Positions 37,348 through 45,292 of a DNA stretch of 64,000 bases are shown here, piece after piece. The notes below the pieces were generated by a model. That model was not told the DNA's origin, did no database searches, and saw nothing but the letters and a program-made list of their open reading frames with translations. The position numbers and the translations under genes were made by a program. Position 1 is the stretch's first letter, and every line of letters begins with the position of its first letter. Source of the stretch: Bacteroidales bacterium (lineage in GTDB: Bacteria; Bacteroidota; Bacteroidia; Bacteroidales; Lentimicrobiaceae); NCBI GenBank assembly GCA_016788045.1, contig JAEUTG010000015.1:62001-126000 (forward strand), given 5' to 3'.

Positions 37348-40241
37348 AGCCCCTCCGCTTTTTTGATGATAACCGGTAAATATACACTGAATGACTTCTC
37401 CGTTTTACGTATTAAGATTTCTCTATTCGTATACATCCTGTACCTGCTCCTGATGTTTTCGAGGCCCATACCTGTTGAAATTTCAGGGGTTTTCTTTAGC
37501 TGCAGGGTATTCTCAACGATGAGGGTATCCTGTTCGCTCCTGATGCTGACAAGCAGCGGTCTGGATTCGGAAACAATGTTGTGTTTGACAGCATTCTCGA
37601 TCAGCAGTTGAAGCGTTAAAGGAGGTATAAGGCTGCTCAGGAACTTCTCATCGGGATCAATGTTGATGTGAAGGTTTTCGCCATATCTTTTTTTCTGAAG
37701 AAAAATATAACTTTCAGCAACCTTCAGTTCTTCTGACAAGGGAATCAGTTCTTTATTCCGGTATTCGAGGATATTCCTGAAAAAGGCCGACAGTTTTCCG
37801 ACGTATTCAATCGCCACTTGCTTATCTTCTTCAATGATGGCCATGAGCGTACTGAAGTTATTGAAAAGGAAATGCGGATTAACCTGGCTCCGGAGCAGCT
37901 GAAATTCTGATTCTGCCTTTTCTTTGAGCAATTGCTGCTCCCGTTTTACGCGATTTAATCTTGATCTGAGGATCAGGTAGGCAAGAATGAACATTATCAG
38001 AAATGCAGGAATAATAAACCACCAACGGGTATAAAAGGGTGGATCAATACGGAAGGGAAAGGACGCTTCTGTGGCAAATGAAAAATCGTTGTTAACTGAA
38101 GACTGTACCCGGAAAATATAATTTCCCGGCCTGAGATTTGAATACACGGCTATCCTGTTTCCGGTGGGCACCCAACCCGGATCATGGCCTTCCAGCATAA
38201 TTCTGTAGGTTACTTTTGAAGGGCTGTTGTACCAGAGTCCGATGTATTCAAAAGAGAGGTGATTGCTGGTATGCGGGAAAGCATCCCCGGGTTTTGCGTT
38301 TCCGCCCGAAAGAAAAACCGACACATTCCGGATGGTAGTAGCAGGTACTTTCATCGCGTTCATAAAAGCGGGAGTATACTGAATGATGCCATTCTGCGTA
38401 CCAATCCAGACAGAACCGGAAGCATCGGCAGAAACAGCATTGAGATCAGCATTGAGGTCCTGAATTCCGGCTTTGATACCGAGATAGGAAACCTGACCTG
38501 TTCGCGAATTGATGAGGTCAATCCCCAGATCGTGCACAACAACAATTTGGTTCTGTGCAGCACTGATAACTGAAGTGATTTTGTTGGTTCTCAAACCATT
38601 GGCAACAGAAAAGTTCGTTACTTCATTTTTGTGTAGTCTGAAAACCCCTTCACCGGAGGAGCCTGCCCATACGTTTCCATCGGCGTCTTCATCTACCGAA
38701 TAAATTACCCTTGCCGGAAATGCCTCTCCGGGCCGTGGAAAGGTAAAACCGCCGTTTTCGTAAGATACAAGGCCTTTTCCATCGGTGCCGAACCAGAACT
38801 TTCCGTTGCTGCCACTGCTTACTGTATAGATAAAATTATTGCCGGGCCCTGAACCGGAATTGAAATTCCCGAAAGAAAACCCCCGATTATCATCCTGAAT
38901 TATACTGCATTGTGCGGGGCCACCCAGGGTTGCAAACCACAAAACATTGCCGCTTCCGGCAATTCCCAGAATGTTGCTGTTTAGGTTGCCGTTGCTGTCA
39001 GTCACTTTTGCTGCTTTGTGCGATCCGGGAGCAAACCTGTATAAACCATTACCAAATGTTCCTGCCCATAAACTGCCCGTTTCATCCTTGAAAATGCTGG
39101 TAATGCCAGGTCCGTCATTGCTTTGCGGAGGTAACAGCTGAGTCAGTTGCTGTTCAGTGTTATAAGCGAACAGGCCCTTATCGTTGCCAAAATAAACTGT
39201 TCCGTCAGCTGCGGCATGTATGGCATGAATTGTTCCAAGGGGCTGGCCTGATATTTCTTTATAATACCTCAATCCTGGTCCTGCTGAGAAGAAAAGAGAA
39301 CCGTTTGAGACAGACCAGAGGTTACCCTCCTTGTCTTTCAGGAGTTTTGTAACCCTTTTCCCGGAAGAGATGTTATTACGGATTCTGCTGACTGCCCCGT
39401 CATTTTTAAGGGATAGTTCTACTATTCCAGAGCCTCCGGTGGCGATAATGAGTAAACCGCCATAATCAATCACATCGGTTACAGGCCCGAAATCCCAGCT
39501 AAAACCATAGGGGATTGTGAAAGAACGTTTTTCAGGGTCGAAGTAACTCATGCCCTTCTCCTGCATACCTACCCAGATTCCTTGATCCCCGGCAGTCAGT
39601 ACCTTTTGTACGATCATATCGGGAATTCCATCTTTTGCAGAATAATTGTCAATGAGTTTTTTATTTCTCTGAAAACCGCACCTGCTGATGCCGTCATCAC
39701 TACCAACCCAGACAGTTCCATTCTTACCATCGTCCAGTGAATAGAGGTAATCATTCCCGAGCCCATCGCCCGAATTGAAATTGTACAAACGCTTATTGCG
39801 GAAAAGATACAAACCTTCACCATAGGTTGAAAACCAAAGTGTTGAATCTACAGTAAACAATAAACCTGTTATGGGTACTTCCGGCAAACCTTCATCCGGC
39901 ATGAACGCTGAAAAGCCGTGCTCATGTCCAAAAGAGATTTTCCCGTTACTGAATCCAATCCAGACGTTTTGTTCCGGGTCACTGGCAAAACAGCTAACAG
40001 AGGCATTGGCAAAATCTTCGGGAAGTTTAACACTCCGGAAATCAAAGCCATCGTACACGAAAACCCCCTGATTGGTTCCTATCCAGATGAAGCCATGGGA
40101 ATCCTGAAAGACCGTTGATACGGTAGCTCCCGCCAACTGCTCTTTCCCTGCCAGTTCAATAAAATCAATGTGCTGGGCTTTGACCGGGTGAAGCGTTACA
40201 GACAGAAGTAACAACAAAAAGCAACTGATAAACGGCCTCAT
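37344..40241 (-). CDS. Sensor histidine kinase with two-component propeller sensor (LytS-type)
   Basis: 965 residues. Signal peptide (MRPFISCFLLLLLSVTLHPVKAQ), then repeated Reg_prop blades of the pattern (D..GxIWIGT..GVxxYD), e.g. GFIWIGTNQGVFVYDG, GTVWVGSDDGIS, GSLWAGTFGNGLYRF and GSVWIGTQNGII, forming periplasmic propellers (~25-610). A Y_Y_Y domain follows (YRIMLEGHDPGWVPTG...LRPGNYIFRVQSS), then one transmembrane helix (~745-765). The PF06580-type kinase has the phospho-His in LLRSQVNPHFLFNNFSTLMA and an HATPase with LIENAVKHNIV. It lacks the fused HTH of hybrid HTCS proteins and passes the signal to the LytTR regulator encoded next. It is 3 bp from the upstream YceI gene. Confidence 0.95.
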   Translation of the reverse strand: MRPFISCFLLLLLSVTLHPVKAQHIDFIELAGKEQLAGATVSTVFQDSHGFIWIGTNQGVFVYDGFDFRSVKLPEDFANASVSCFASDPEQNVWIGFSNGKISFGHEHGFSAFMPDEGLPEVPITGLLFTVDSTLWFSTYGEGLYLFRNKRLYNFNSGDGLGNDYLYSLDDGKNGTVWVGSDDGISRCGFQRNKKLIDNYSAKDGIPDMIVQKVLTAGDQGIWVGMQEKGMSYFDPEKRSFTIPYGFSWDFGPVTDVIDYGGLLIIATGGSGIVELSLKNDGAVSRIRNNISSGKRVTKLLKDKEGNLWSVSNGSLFFSAGPGLRYYKEISGQPLGTIHAIHAAADGTVYFGNDKGLFAYNTEQQLTQLLPPQSNDGPGITSIFKDETGSLWAGTFGNGLYRFAPGSHKAAKVTDSNGNLNSNILGIAGSGNVLWFATLGGPAQCSIIQDDNRGFSFGNFNSGSGPGNNFIYTVSSGSNGKFWFGTDGKGLVSYENGGFTFPRPGEAFPARVIYSVDEDADGNVWAGSSGEGVFRLHKNEVTNFSVANGLRTNKITSVISAAQNQIVVVHDLGIDLINSRTGQVSYLGIKAGIQDLNADLNAVSADASGSVWIGTQNGIIQYTPAFMNAMKVPATTIRNVSVFLSGGNAKPGDAFPHTSNHLSFEYIGLWYNSPSKVTYRIMLEGHDPGWVPTGNRIAVYSNLRPGNYIFRVQSSVNNDFSFATEASFPFRIDPPFYTRWWFIIPAFLIMFILAYLILRSRLNRVKREQQLLKEKAESEFQLLRSQVNPHFLFNNFSTLMAIIEEDKQVAIEYVGKLSAFFRNILEYRNKELIPLSEELKVAESYIFLQKKRYGENLHINIDPDEKFLSSLIPPLTLQLLIENAVKHNIVSESRPLLVSIRSEQDTLIVENTLQLKKTPEISTGMGLENIRSRYRMYTNREILIRKTEKSFSVYLPVIIKKAEGL

Positions 40242-40244
40242 CCT

Positions 40245-40817
40245 TTACTTTTTAATTCCTCCGGTGAGTACTGCCTCTACGGAGACTACAATCTCCTCGG
40301 CTATTTTCTGATAAACAATTCTTGGAATGGTTATGTTGTGATCGGAGAGGGGAACCAGAAATTCAGAGGTAATAACGATTTGCCCGTTCTTAACCTGCAG
40401 GTTCACTTTGATGATTCTTTCCTGAGTAACCCCGTGAATATCCAGAATCCCCTTAGCCCTGACCTGGTAGTTTCCTGGTAGGGTTAAATCTGTCTGCTCA
40501 ATGATTTTTCCTTTGAATGTTGACACGGGGAAACTGCCCGCCTCAATATAATTCTCATAAAAATGCTCCTGTTGCAACGGGCTGTTAAAGCCTTTAAGAG
40601 ACCGGTTGGTCACAGAAAAAGTGAAATTTCTGGTATTGACATCGATGGCACCCCTGAGTTCCGAAGAGCTTGCGGTAATCAATTCGAGCGGAGCATCAGA
40701 ACGGAAAGTGACTATACCGCTCTTCGTTGAGAAAATAGTTTGACTATCAGGCTGCTGTGCTGAAACGGACCCCATCTGGAGCAAAACAAACAATGACAAG
40801 ATGCAATGCTTAAACAT
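40245..40817 (-). CDS. YceI-like periplasmic protein (head of kinase/regulator operon)
   Basis: 190 residues from the ATG at 40817 (MFKHCILSLFVLLQMGSVSAQ, a signal peptide). A TTG six codons upstream is not needed. The body resembles the YceI lipocalin-like family: LRGAIDVNTRNFTFSVTNRSLKGFNSPLQQEHFYENYIEAGSFPVSTFKG, and the C-terminal VPLSDHNITIPRIVYQKIAEEIVVSVEAVL. A second copy of the family is at 52774-53328, with matching QEHFNENYVESDKFP and FSG blocks. It ends 3 bp before the sensor kinase, so an envelope protein is co-transcribed with the two-component system. YceI proteins bind isoprenoid-type lipids. Confidence 0.85.
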   Translation of the reverse strand: MFKHCILSLFVLLQMGSVSAQQPDSQTIFSTKSGIVTFRSDAPLELITASSSELRGAIDVNTRNFTFSVTNRSLKGFNSPLQQEHFYENYIEAGSFPVSTFKGKIIEQTDLTLPGNYQVRAKGILDIHGVTQERIIKVNLQVKNGQIVITSEFLVPLSDHNITIPRIVYQKIAEEIVVSVEAVLTGGIKK

Positions 40818-40911
40818 ACTGTTCAGTGAAAACAAAAAATGGCTGTAAACAGCCTGAAAGTAAACTTAAAGAATTGAGGAAATCAACAATTGCCGGTATT
40901 AAAAGTTCACT

Positions 40912-41565
40912 TTACTTATTGAATCCCGGCCGGATATAAAATTCCATTCCCTGCGGAATCTGCATGAAAAAAACACCCTGTTGCTCACGCATTCGGTCAG
41001 GAAAAAGCCAGCCAAGCAAATGGTCTGCTTCATGCTGAAAAACAACTGCCGTGTTGTCGTCGAGCATTTCTTTTCTTGTTTCTCCGTTTAATGTCTGATA
41101 TTCAACCTGTATGGCGTAACTCCGGTAAACCAGGCCTCTTTCTCCGGGCATTGATAAACATCCTTCGCCCCCCTTACGGTGAAGAATGGAATACTTCACT
41201 ATTCTGGGGTTAATGCAGAATTCATAATGCTTTCCTGATTTGTCAAACCGTTGTATCCAGAAAGCATTGCGGTTGATTCCGACCTGCGGAGCCGAAATTC
41301 CGACTCCGGGATTGGCGGAATCGAGCATTGATTTGAACATTCTGGAGGCCAGTAATGGAAGTAAGGGATCAGATGGATCGATGTTGGAAGAAGGAGTATT
41401 GAGAACCAGCAGATCTGCCGGATTGTTATACTGAAGAACCCTCAGCATGGTGGTTGTATCACCCGAGAGAATCAGCTCTTTTTCGGCAGTATTCAGATTC
41501 TGGGAAAGGGCGGTTTCAGACAGTCCCAGACAAATCAGTATCAAAAAGTACGCAAACTGCTTCAT
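40912..41565 (-). CDS. Exported peptide deformylase-like protein
   Basis: 217 residues. The three deformylase motifs are present: GVGISAPQVG (motif 1), EGCLSMP (motif 2, metal Cys) and QHEADHLLG (motif 3, HExxH with catalytic Glu). A signal peptide precedes the domain (MKQFAYFLILICLGLSETALSQ), followed by a ~60-residue leader before motif 1. The protein should therefore act outside the cytoplasm, where formyl-methionine removal is not expected. Normal Def is 165-190 residues and has no signal. The substrate outside the cytoplasm is unknown. It is close to but not clearly co-transcribed with the YceI/kinase operon (95-bp gap). Confidence 0.88.
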   Translation of the reverse strand: MKQFAYFLILICLGLSETALSQNLNTAEKELILSGDTTTMLRVLQYNNPADLLVLNTPSSNIDPSDPLLPLLASRMFKSMLDSANPGVGISAPQVGINRNAFWIQRFDKSGKHYEFCINPRIVKYSILHRKGGEGCLSMPGERGLVYRSYAIQVEYQTLNGETRKEMLDDNTAVVFQHEADHLLGWLFPDRMREQQGVFFMQIPQGMEFYIRPGFNK

Positions 41566-41742
41566 GTTTCTGTTTTTGGTAAAATTAGTTACATTGGCCC
41601 AATGTTCATCACAGGAATGAGAAATCCCTTCAAATGAACCTAAACAGCCTCACAACTGCCTGAATATGTTACAGAGGGATGGTTTAACAGGGTAAGCGGA
41701 GCCAAACAACCACAGGCTTGCCGGAAATTGAGCCGGGAGTTG

Positions 41743-41750
41743 TACTTTTG
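41743..41750 (+). promoter_or_regulatory. -7 promoter box for queuosine transporter (TACTTTTG)
   Basis: TAnnTTTG match 29 bp upstream of the ATG at 41779. It lies inside the longer TTG-initiated frame and so fixes the start. No preQ1-riboswitch-like element is seen in the short leader. Confidence 0.6.
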
Positions 41751-41778
41751 CAGGCATTCAGTCATCAAATTTCAAAAA

Positions 41779-42480
41779 ATGCAGGGGACCTCCGTAAATG
41801 CAAATCCATATTTCAGGTATTTTGATGTAATCATGGCTCTTTTTGTAGCTGTATTGCTGATTTCCAACCTTGCTTCAACCAAAATACTGTCGTTGTGGCT
41901 ATTTACTTTTGATGGTGGCACCATTCTGTTTCCGCTCAGTTACATTTTTGGCGACATTCTCACTGAAGTATACGGTTATCAGCGGTCGCGGAAAGTAATC
42001 TGGACAGGATTCGGTGCAGCACTGCTTATGTCACTGGTTCTCTGGGTAGTTCAGGAATTGCCACCAGCTGCCGACTGGCCGAACCAACAGGCTTTTGAAT
42101 CTTTACTCGGGTTCGTCCCCCGGATCGTACTGGCCAGCCTGGTGGCTTATTTTGCCGGAGCGTTTTCCAATGCTTACCTGATGTCGAAACTCAAGCTCAG
42201 GACCCAGGGTAAATACCTTTGGGTCAGAACCATAGGTTCAACACTGATCGGAGAGGGCATCGATACTGTTATCTTTTGTCTGATCGCTTTCTATGGCATC
42301 CTGCCCAATGGAATACTGGTTTCAATCATCATTTCTAATTATATATTTAAATCAGGGGTGGAGATCATGTTCACCCCATTAACCTACCGGTTGGTCGGAT
42401 TCCTGAAAAAACAGGAAAAGGTTGATGTTTACGACAGGGGCATCAGTTACAATCCGTTCCGGTATTTTGTGAAAGAATAA
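41779..42480 (+). CDS. Queuosine precursor transporter (VUT family)
   Basis: 233 residues with six predicted membrane helices. The VUT/YhhQ family imports preQ0/preQ1 for the queuosine tRNA modification. Evidence: ALFVAVLLISNLASTKI, GGTILFPLSYIFGDILTEVYGYQRSRKVIWTGF, ASLVAYFAGAFSNAYLMSKLK, and TIGSTLIGEGIDTVIFCLIAFYGI, which are the family's characteristic charged loops between helices. The start ATG at 41779 replaces a TTG at 41728. The next gene downstream is folB, 118 bp later, with its own promoter box. Confidence 0.93.
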   Translation: MQGTSVNANPYFRYFDVIMALFVAVLLISNLASTKILSLWLFTFDGGTILFPLSYIFGDILTEVYGYQRSRKVIWTGFGAALLMSLVLWVVQELPPAADWPNQQAFESLLGFVPRIVLASLVAYFAGAFSNAYLMSKLKLRTQGKYLWVRTIGSTLIGEGIDTVIFCLIAFYGILPNGILVSIIISNYIFKSGVEIMFTPLTYRLVGFLKKQEKVDVYDRGISYNPFRYFVKE

Positions 42481-42573
42481 ATCTTTTGTCATTAAAACAT
42501 CTGCTTCCTGTTTTAAGTTTGCCTATCCATTGGTAAATATTGATTCTGTCAGGAATAGGTCCGCTTTGTTATA

Positions 42574-42581
42574 TATCTTTG
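42574..42581 (+). promoter_or_regulatory. folB -7 promoter box (TATCTTTG)
   Basis: TAnnTTTG match 16 bp upstream of the folB ATG, implying a leader of about 10 nt. Confidence 0.5.
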
Positions 42582-42597
42582 CTAAAACCAAAGAATT

Positions 42598-42963
42598 ATG
42601 GGAATGATTTCTATAGAAGGGATGGAGTTTTTTTCCTACCACGGCCATTTTAAAGAAGAGCAGGTCATCGGAACACGTTTTATGGTTGACCTGTTTTTTC
42701 AGGTTGATACCAGCCAGGCTGAGCGCAGTGATAACCTGCACGACACCGTTAATTATCTTTCGGTCTATGAGACGGTGAAAAAGGAAATGGAACAAAAATC
42801 GCACCTGCTGGAACATGTTGCCCACAGGATTCTGAAAGCAGTTCATGCGCGTTTTCCCGACATTGCCGATGCCGAGGTTAAGATTTCAAAGCTGAATCCC
42901 CCGCTGGGCGGCAAAATAGAACGGGTTTGTGTTACCCTTAACAGCGACGATATTTATGAATGA
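42598..42963 (+). CDS. folB: Dihydroneopterin aldolase
   Basis: 121 residues. FolB cleaves dihydroneopterin to 6-hydroxymethyl-dihydropterin in folate synthesis. Marks: SIEGMEFFSYHGHFKEEQVIGTRFMVDLFF (substrate-binding N-terminus), DTVNYLSVYETVKKEM, LLEHVAHRILKAV (catalytic Glu region), and the C-terminal VKISKLNPPLGGKIERVCVTL with its conserved K-x-x-PP. A cysteine-rich gene starts inside its last codons (overlap of 8 bp). Confidence 0.95.
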   Translation: MGMISIEGMEFFSYHGHFKEEQVIGTRFMVDLFFQVDTSQAERSDNLHDTVNYLSVYETVKKEMEQKSHLLEHVAHRILKAVHARFPDIADAEVKISKLNPPLGGKIERVCVTLNSDDIYE

Positions 42964-43165
42964 GCAAAAACCAACCACCAAAACATGCCCCAGGTGTGGA
43001 AACCGGTTTGAATGTCTTCATGCTCCCGGATGCTGGTGTTTTGAATACGAAATAAGCCCTGAAAAACTTGAAGAACTGAAAACCAGCTACAGCAATTGCC
43101 TCTGCCCCGATTGTCTGCCTGAATTTGGCACAAAGAAAGGGATTGATGTTTGCAGCAATGAATAA
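42956..43165 (+). CDS. Cysteine-rich CWC-family protein
   Basis: 69 residues from the ATG at 42956. Six to seven Cys are arranged as CPRCGNRFECLHAPGCWCFEYEIS and CLCPDCLPEFG, the cysteine-rich CWC family (short zinc-ribbon-like proteins of unknown role). It overlaps the end of folB by 8 bp, so it is translationally coupled to it. It is followed by an AT-rich gap and tRNA-Cys. Confidence 0.85.
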   Translation: MNEQKPTTKTCPRCGNRFECLHAPGCWCFEYEISPEKLEELKTSYSNCLCPDCLPEFGTKKGIDVCSNE

Positions 43166-43222
43166 TGCATCCGTCTTTTTATGCGGGTGCTGAATTAAAT
43201 TTCCGGATTTTTTAAATTTTCT

Positions 43223-43230
43223 TATATTTG
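43223..43230 (+). promoter_or_regulatory. tRNA-Cys -7 promoter box (TATATTTG)
   Basis: TAnnTTTG match 11 bp upstream of the mature tRNA-Cys 5' end. Confidence 0.6.
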
Positions 43231-43241
43231 CAGGCTCAGAG

Positions 43242-43312
43242 GGTCTCGTGGCCGAGTGGCTAGGCAGAGGTCTGCAAAACCTTGTACAGCGGTTCGAATC
43301 CGCTCGAGACCT
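43242..43312 (+). tRNA. tRNA-Cys (anticodon GCA)
   Basis: A 71-nt cloverleaf. The acceptor GGTCTCG pairs fully with CGAGACC; discriminator T (U73) as expected for Cys. The anticodon loop CTGCAAA gives GCA. The T arm is AGCGG-TTCGAAT-CCGCT. CCA is not encoded. It has its own promoter box and terminator. Confidence 0.95.
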
Positions 43313-43316
43313 CAGG

Positions 43317-43347
43317 AACCGGTTCTTTTTCAGAACCGGTTTTTTTG
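43317..43347 (+). terminator. Intrinsic terminator after tRNA-Cys
   Basis: A 10-bp perfect stem (AACCGGTTCT 43317-43326; AGAACCGGTT 43332-43341) followed by a T run. The rest of the gap to 43589 holds no gene and no other clear signal. Confidence 0.88.
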
Positions 43348-43589
43348 TTTCGCCGGAGAATCCCCTTCATTTTCTTTCTGCCCGTGGAATCCAGTATAAA
43401 CTCCCCATTTCATCAGTATCTTTTTGATACCGTTGCTGCGGATTTTCTGCCAACCTGATTCCGTTCAAAGTCATTGCTTAAGCTGATGTCTGAGGAAATC
43501 CCGGGGTGAGCGTATTACTTTTAGCTCATTCTCAGATAAAATCATGATTGAGTTGCCAACCTGTATCACTTATTATCTGACCGAACTAC

Positions 43590-44123
43590 ATGAAAATACT
43601 CCTGATTCTGATGGCCTCCGTTCTGATTACCTCATCCGATGGGACACCACTATCAGGCGAAAGCAGTAAAAAGCTCAATAAAACAGTCACAGCGCTGTTT
43701 CCTGAAAGCAAAATTTTCTTTAAAAAACTTAATTTGGGTGAATCAGTAACCGATGACACCGATATTCTGAATGTTGATGGAAAATGGTTTGAGATCAGGG
43801 ATAAATCAAGCACACTGGGCTGGATGTTTTTCGATAGGGTATGGGGGCGGCAGCATCAGTTTGAGTATGTAATGTTTGCAGATACCGGTTTACGCATCAT
43901 CAATATAACGATACTGAATTATCCTGAAACACACGGAACAGCCATTACAGAAAGGGAATGGCTGAACAAGTTCAATGGCTTGTCACCGGAAAAGCTACCT
44001 GAATACGGGAAAAGTGTTGATGCGGTTTCCGGCGCAACGATTTTCGGTTCCAGCCTCTCTGAATCGGTATCAAAATCGCTGAAACTGCTTGAAAAGATGA
44101 AGAATTCAGGTCTGGTAAAATAG
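43590..44123 (+). CDS. Exported FMN-binding (RnfG/NqrC-type) domain protein
   Basis: 177 residues with a signal peptide (MKILLILMASVLITSSDG). The C-terminal DAVSGATIFGSSLSESV contains the SGAT motif, in which the Thr takes covalent FMN from the ApbE flavin transferase. VTALFPESKIFFKKL and GTAITEREWLNKF match the FMN-bind fold (PF04205). It stands alone, not in an rnf or nqr operon, and no apbE is adjacent. Its likely role is an extracytoplasmic electron carrier; the electron donor is unknown. Confidence 0.85.
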   Translation: MKILLILMASVLITSSDGTPLSGESSKKLNKTVTALFPESKIFFKKLNLGESVTDDTDILNVDGKWFEIRDKSSTLGWMFFDRVWGRQHQFEYVMFADTGLRIINITILNYPETHGTAITEREWLNKFNGLSPEKLPEYGKSVDAVSGATIFGSSLSESVSKSLKLLEKMKNSGLVK

Positions 44124-44131
44124 GCGCTGGC

Positions 44132-44163
44132 TTTGTCGGAGTGTGATATTTCGTTTATTTTTG
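44132..44163 (+). promoter_or_regulatory. mntP promoter (TTTG-N20-TATTTTTG)
   Basis: TTTG 44132-44135, 20-bp spacer, TATTTTTG 44156-44163; the mntP ATG is 20 bp further. No Mn riboswitch (yybP-ykoY) can be fitted in the short leader. Confidence 0.7.
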
Positions 44164-44183
44164 CCGGATAGCTGACCGGAATC

Positions 44184-44756
44184 ATGGAATTGTATACGCT
44201 GATCCTGCTTGCCTTCGGGCTTTCTCTTGATTCTTTTGCCGTTTCGGTCAGCAGCGGACTGATGTTACCCGGGATCCGTTTCTTTAAAGCCTGCAGGATT
44301 GCCCTTTCCCTGGCTTTTTTTCAGGCCGCGATGCCGGTTATTGGCTGGTTTGCCGGTATGGAAATCCGCGACCATCTTGTTGACTATGATCACTGGATTG
44401 CTTTTGGATTGCTTGCCCTGTTGGGGCTGAAGATGATCTACGAAAGCCTGAAACCGGAAGAAGAACGGAATGGTTTCAATCCATTGAAACCAACTGTTTT
44501 GCTGACCCTCTCGCTGGCTACTTCCATTGATGCACTGGTCGTGGGTGTGAGCTTTGCATTCCTGCAGAAGCCTGAAACTGAATCCATCATACTTCCGGTT
44601 CTCGTCATCGGCGGGGTAACCTTCGTAATGTCAATGCTGGGCATTCTGTTCGGGAAAAATGCGGGTGCCCGTTTCGGTAAACGCATGGAAATGCTGGGAG
44701 GGATCATACTGATCGCCATCGGCGTTAAAATTCTTACAGAACACCTGTGGATGTGA
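44184..44756 (+). CDS. mntP: Manganese efflux pump MntP
   Basis: 190 residues with six transmembrane helices. MntP exports Mn2+ and protects against manganese excess. Marks: LLAFGLSLDSFAVSVSSGLM at the N-terminus and LATSIDALVVGVSFAFL in the middle, both with the conserved (L/A)-x-x-x-D-(S/A) Asp that forms the metal site, and GILFGKNAGARFGKRMEMLGGIILIAIGVKIL at the C-terminus. It has a strong promoter of its own. The gap after it holds a tandem repeat array. Confidence 0.96.
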   Translation: MELYTLILLAFGLSLDSFAVSVSSGLMLPGIRFFKACRIALSLAFFQAAMPVIGWFAGMEIRDHLVDYDHWIAFGLLALLGLKMIYESLKPEEERNGFNPLKPTVLLTLSLATSIDALVVGVSFAFLQKPETESIILPVLVIGGVTFVMSMLGILFGKNAGARFGKRMEMLGGIILIAIGVKILTEHLWM

Positions 44757-44892
44757 CCCGTGAGGCCTGAATTATACCTGACCGGCAGGGCAAACAGCGG
44801 GAAGAGACCCTTGAAACCCCTGACCTGTGAATCGTTTACAAATACGGTTATTACCAACTTCTCCTTGTTTTTCCGCCTGCCAGTATGTAATG

Positions 44893-45005
44893 GCAGACAA
44901 GCCCGCTTGTATGCAGGTGGCAACAAGCAGACAAGCCTGCTTGTTTGCTGGTTCAAACAAGCAGACAAGCCCGCTTGTATGCTGGTGCTAACAAGCAGAC
45001 AGGCT
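44893..45005. repeat. 34-bp tandem repeat, 3 full copies plus partial
   Basis: Copies begin at 44893, 44927, 44961 and 44995, an exact 34-bp period. The core GCAGACAAGCC(C/T)GCTTGT is partly self-complementary: in copy 2, CAAGCAG and CTGCTTG form a 7-bp stem, and TTGTTTG/CAAACAA another. The same AACAAGCAGACAAGC core recurs as an inverted repeat at 63416-63461. The rest of the 44757-45292 gap shows no gene or clear signal. Confidence 0.9.
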
Positions 45006-45292
45006 CAATATGACTCAGGGTGAGTATTATTATAATTCAACTGCACAACAGGTTGTATTCCGGTATCGGTTTCAAGCCTGTTATGAAAAATGCTGTCACA
45101 GAATTATCGCAGTAACTTCGGAGAAAGGAAGCATTTAACCCGGTAAATATGAGGTAAAGTGCAGTTGTAAATTGTTTTTATTTGAAGAAGCCTGAAGGAA
45201 CAGCCTGAACAACCATTAACGAAGGCTTTTCATACACACAGCACAACGCCTATGATGTTCTTCAAGGCTTGTCTCCGGCAGAGGTATTCTGT

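Noticed and set aside
41751..41778. preQ1 riboswitch before the queuosine transporter
   Set aside because: The leader is only ~28 nt after the box and lacks the conserved C-rich stem and A-rich tail.
44893..45005. Possible CRISPR array
   Set aside because: The whole 34-bp unit repeats without variable spacers, and no cas genes are near.
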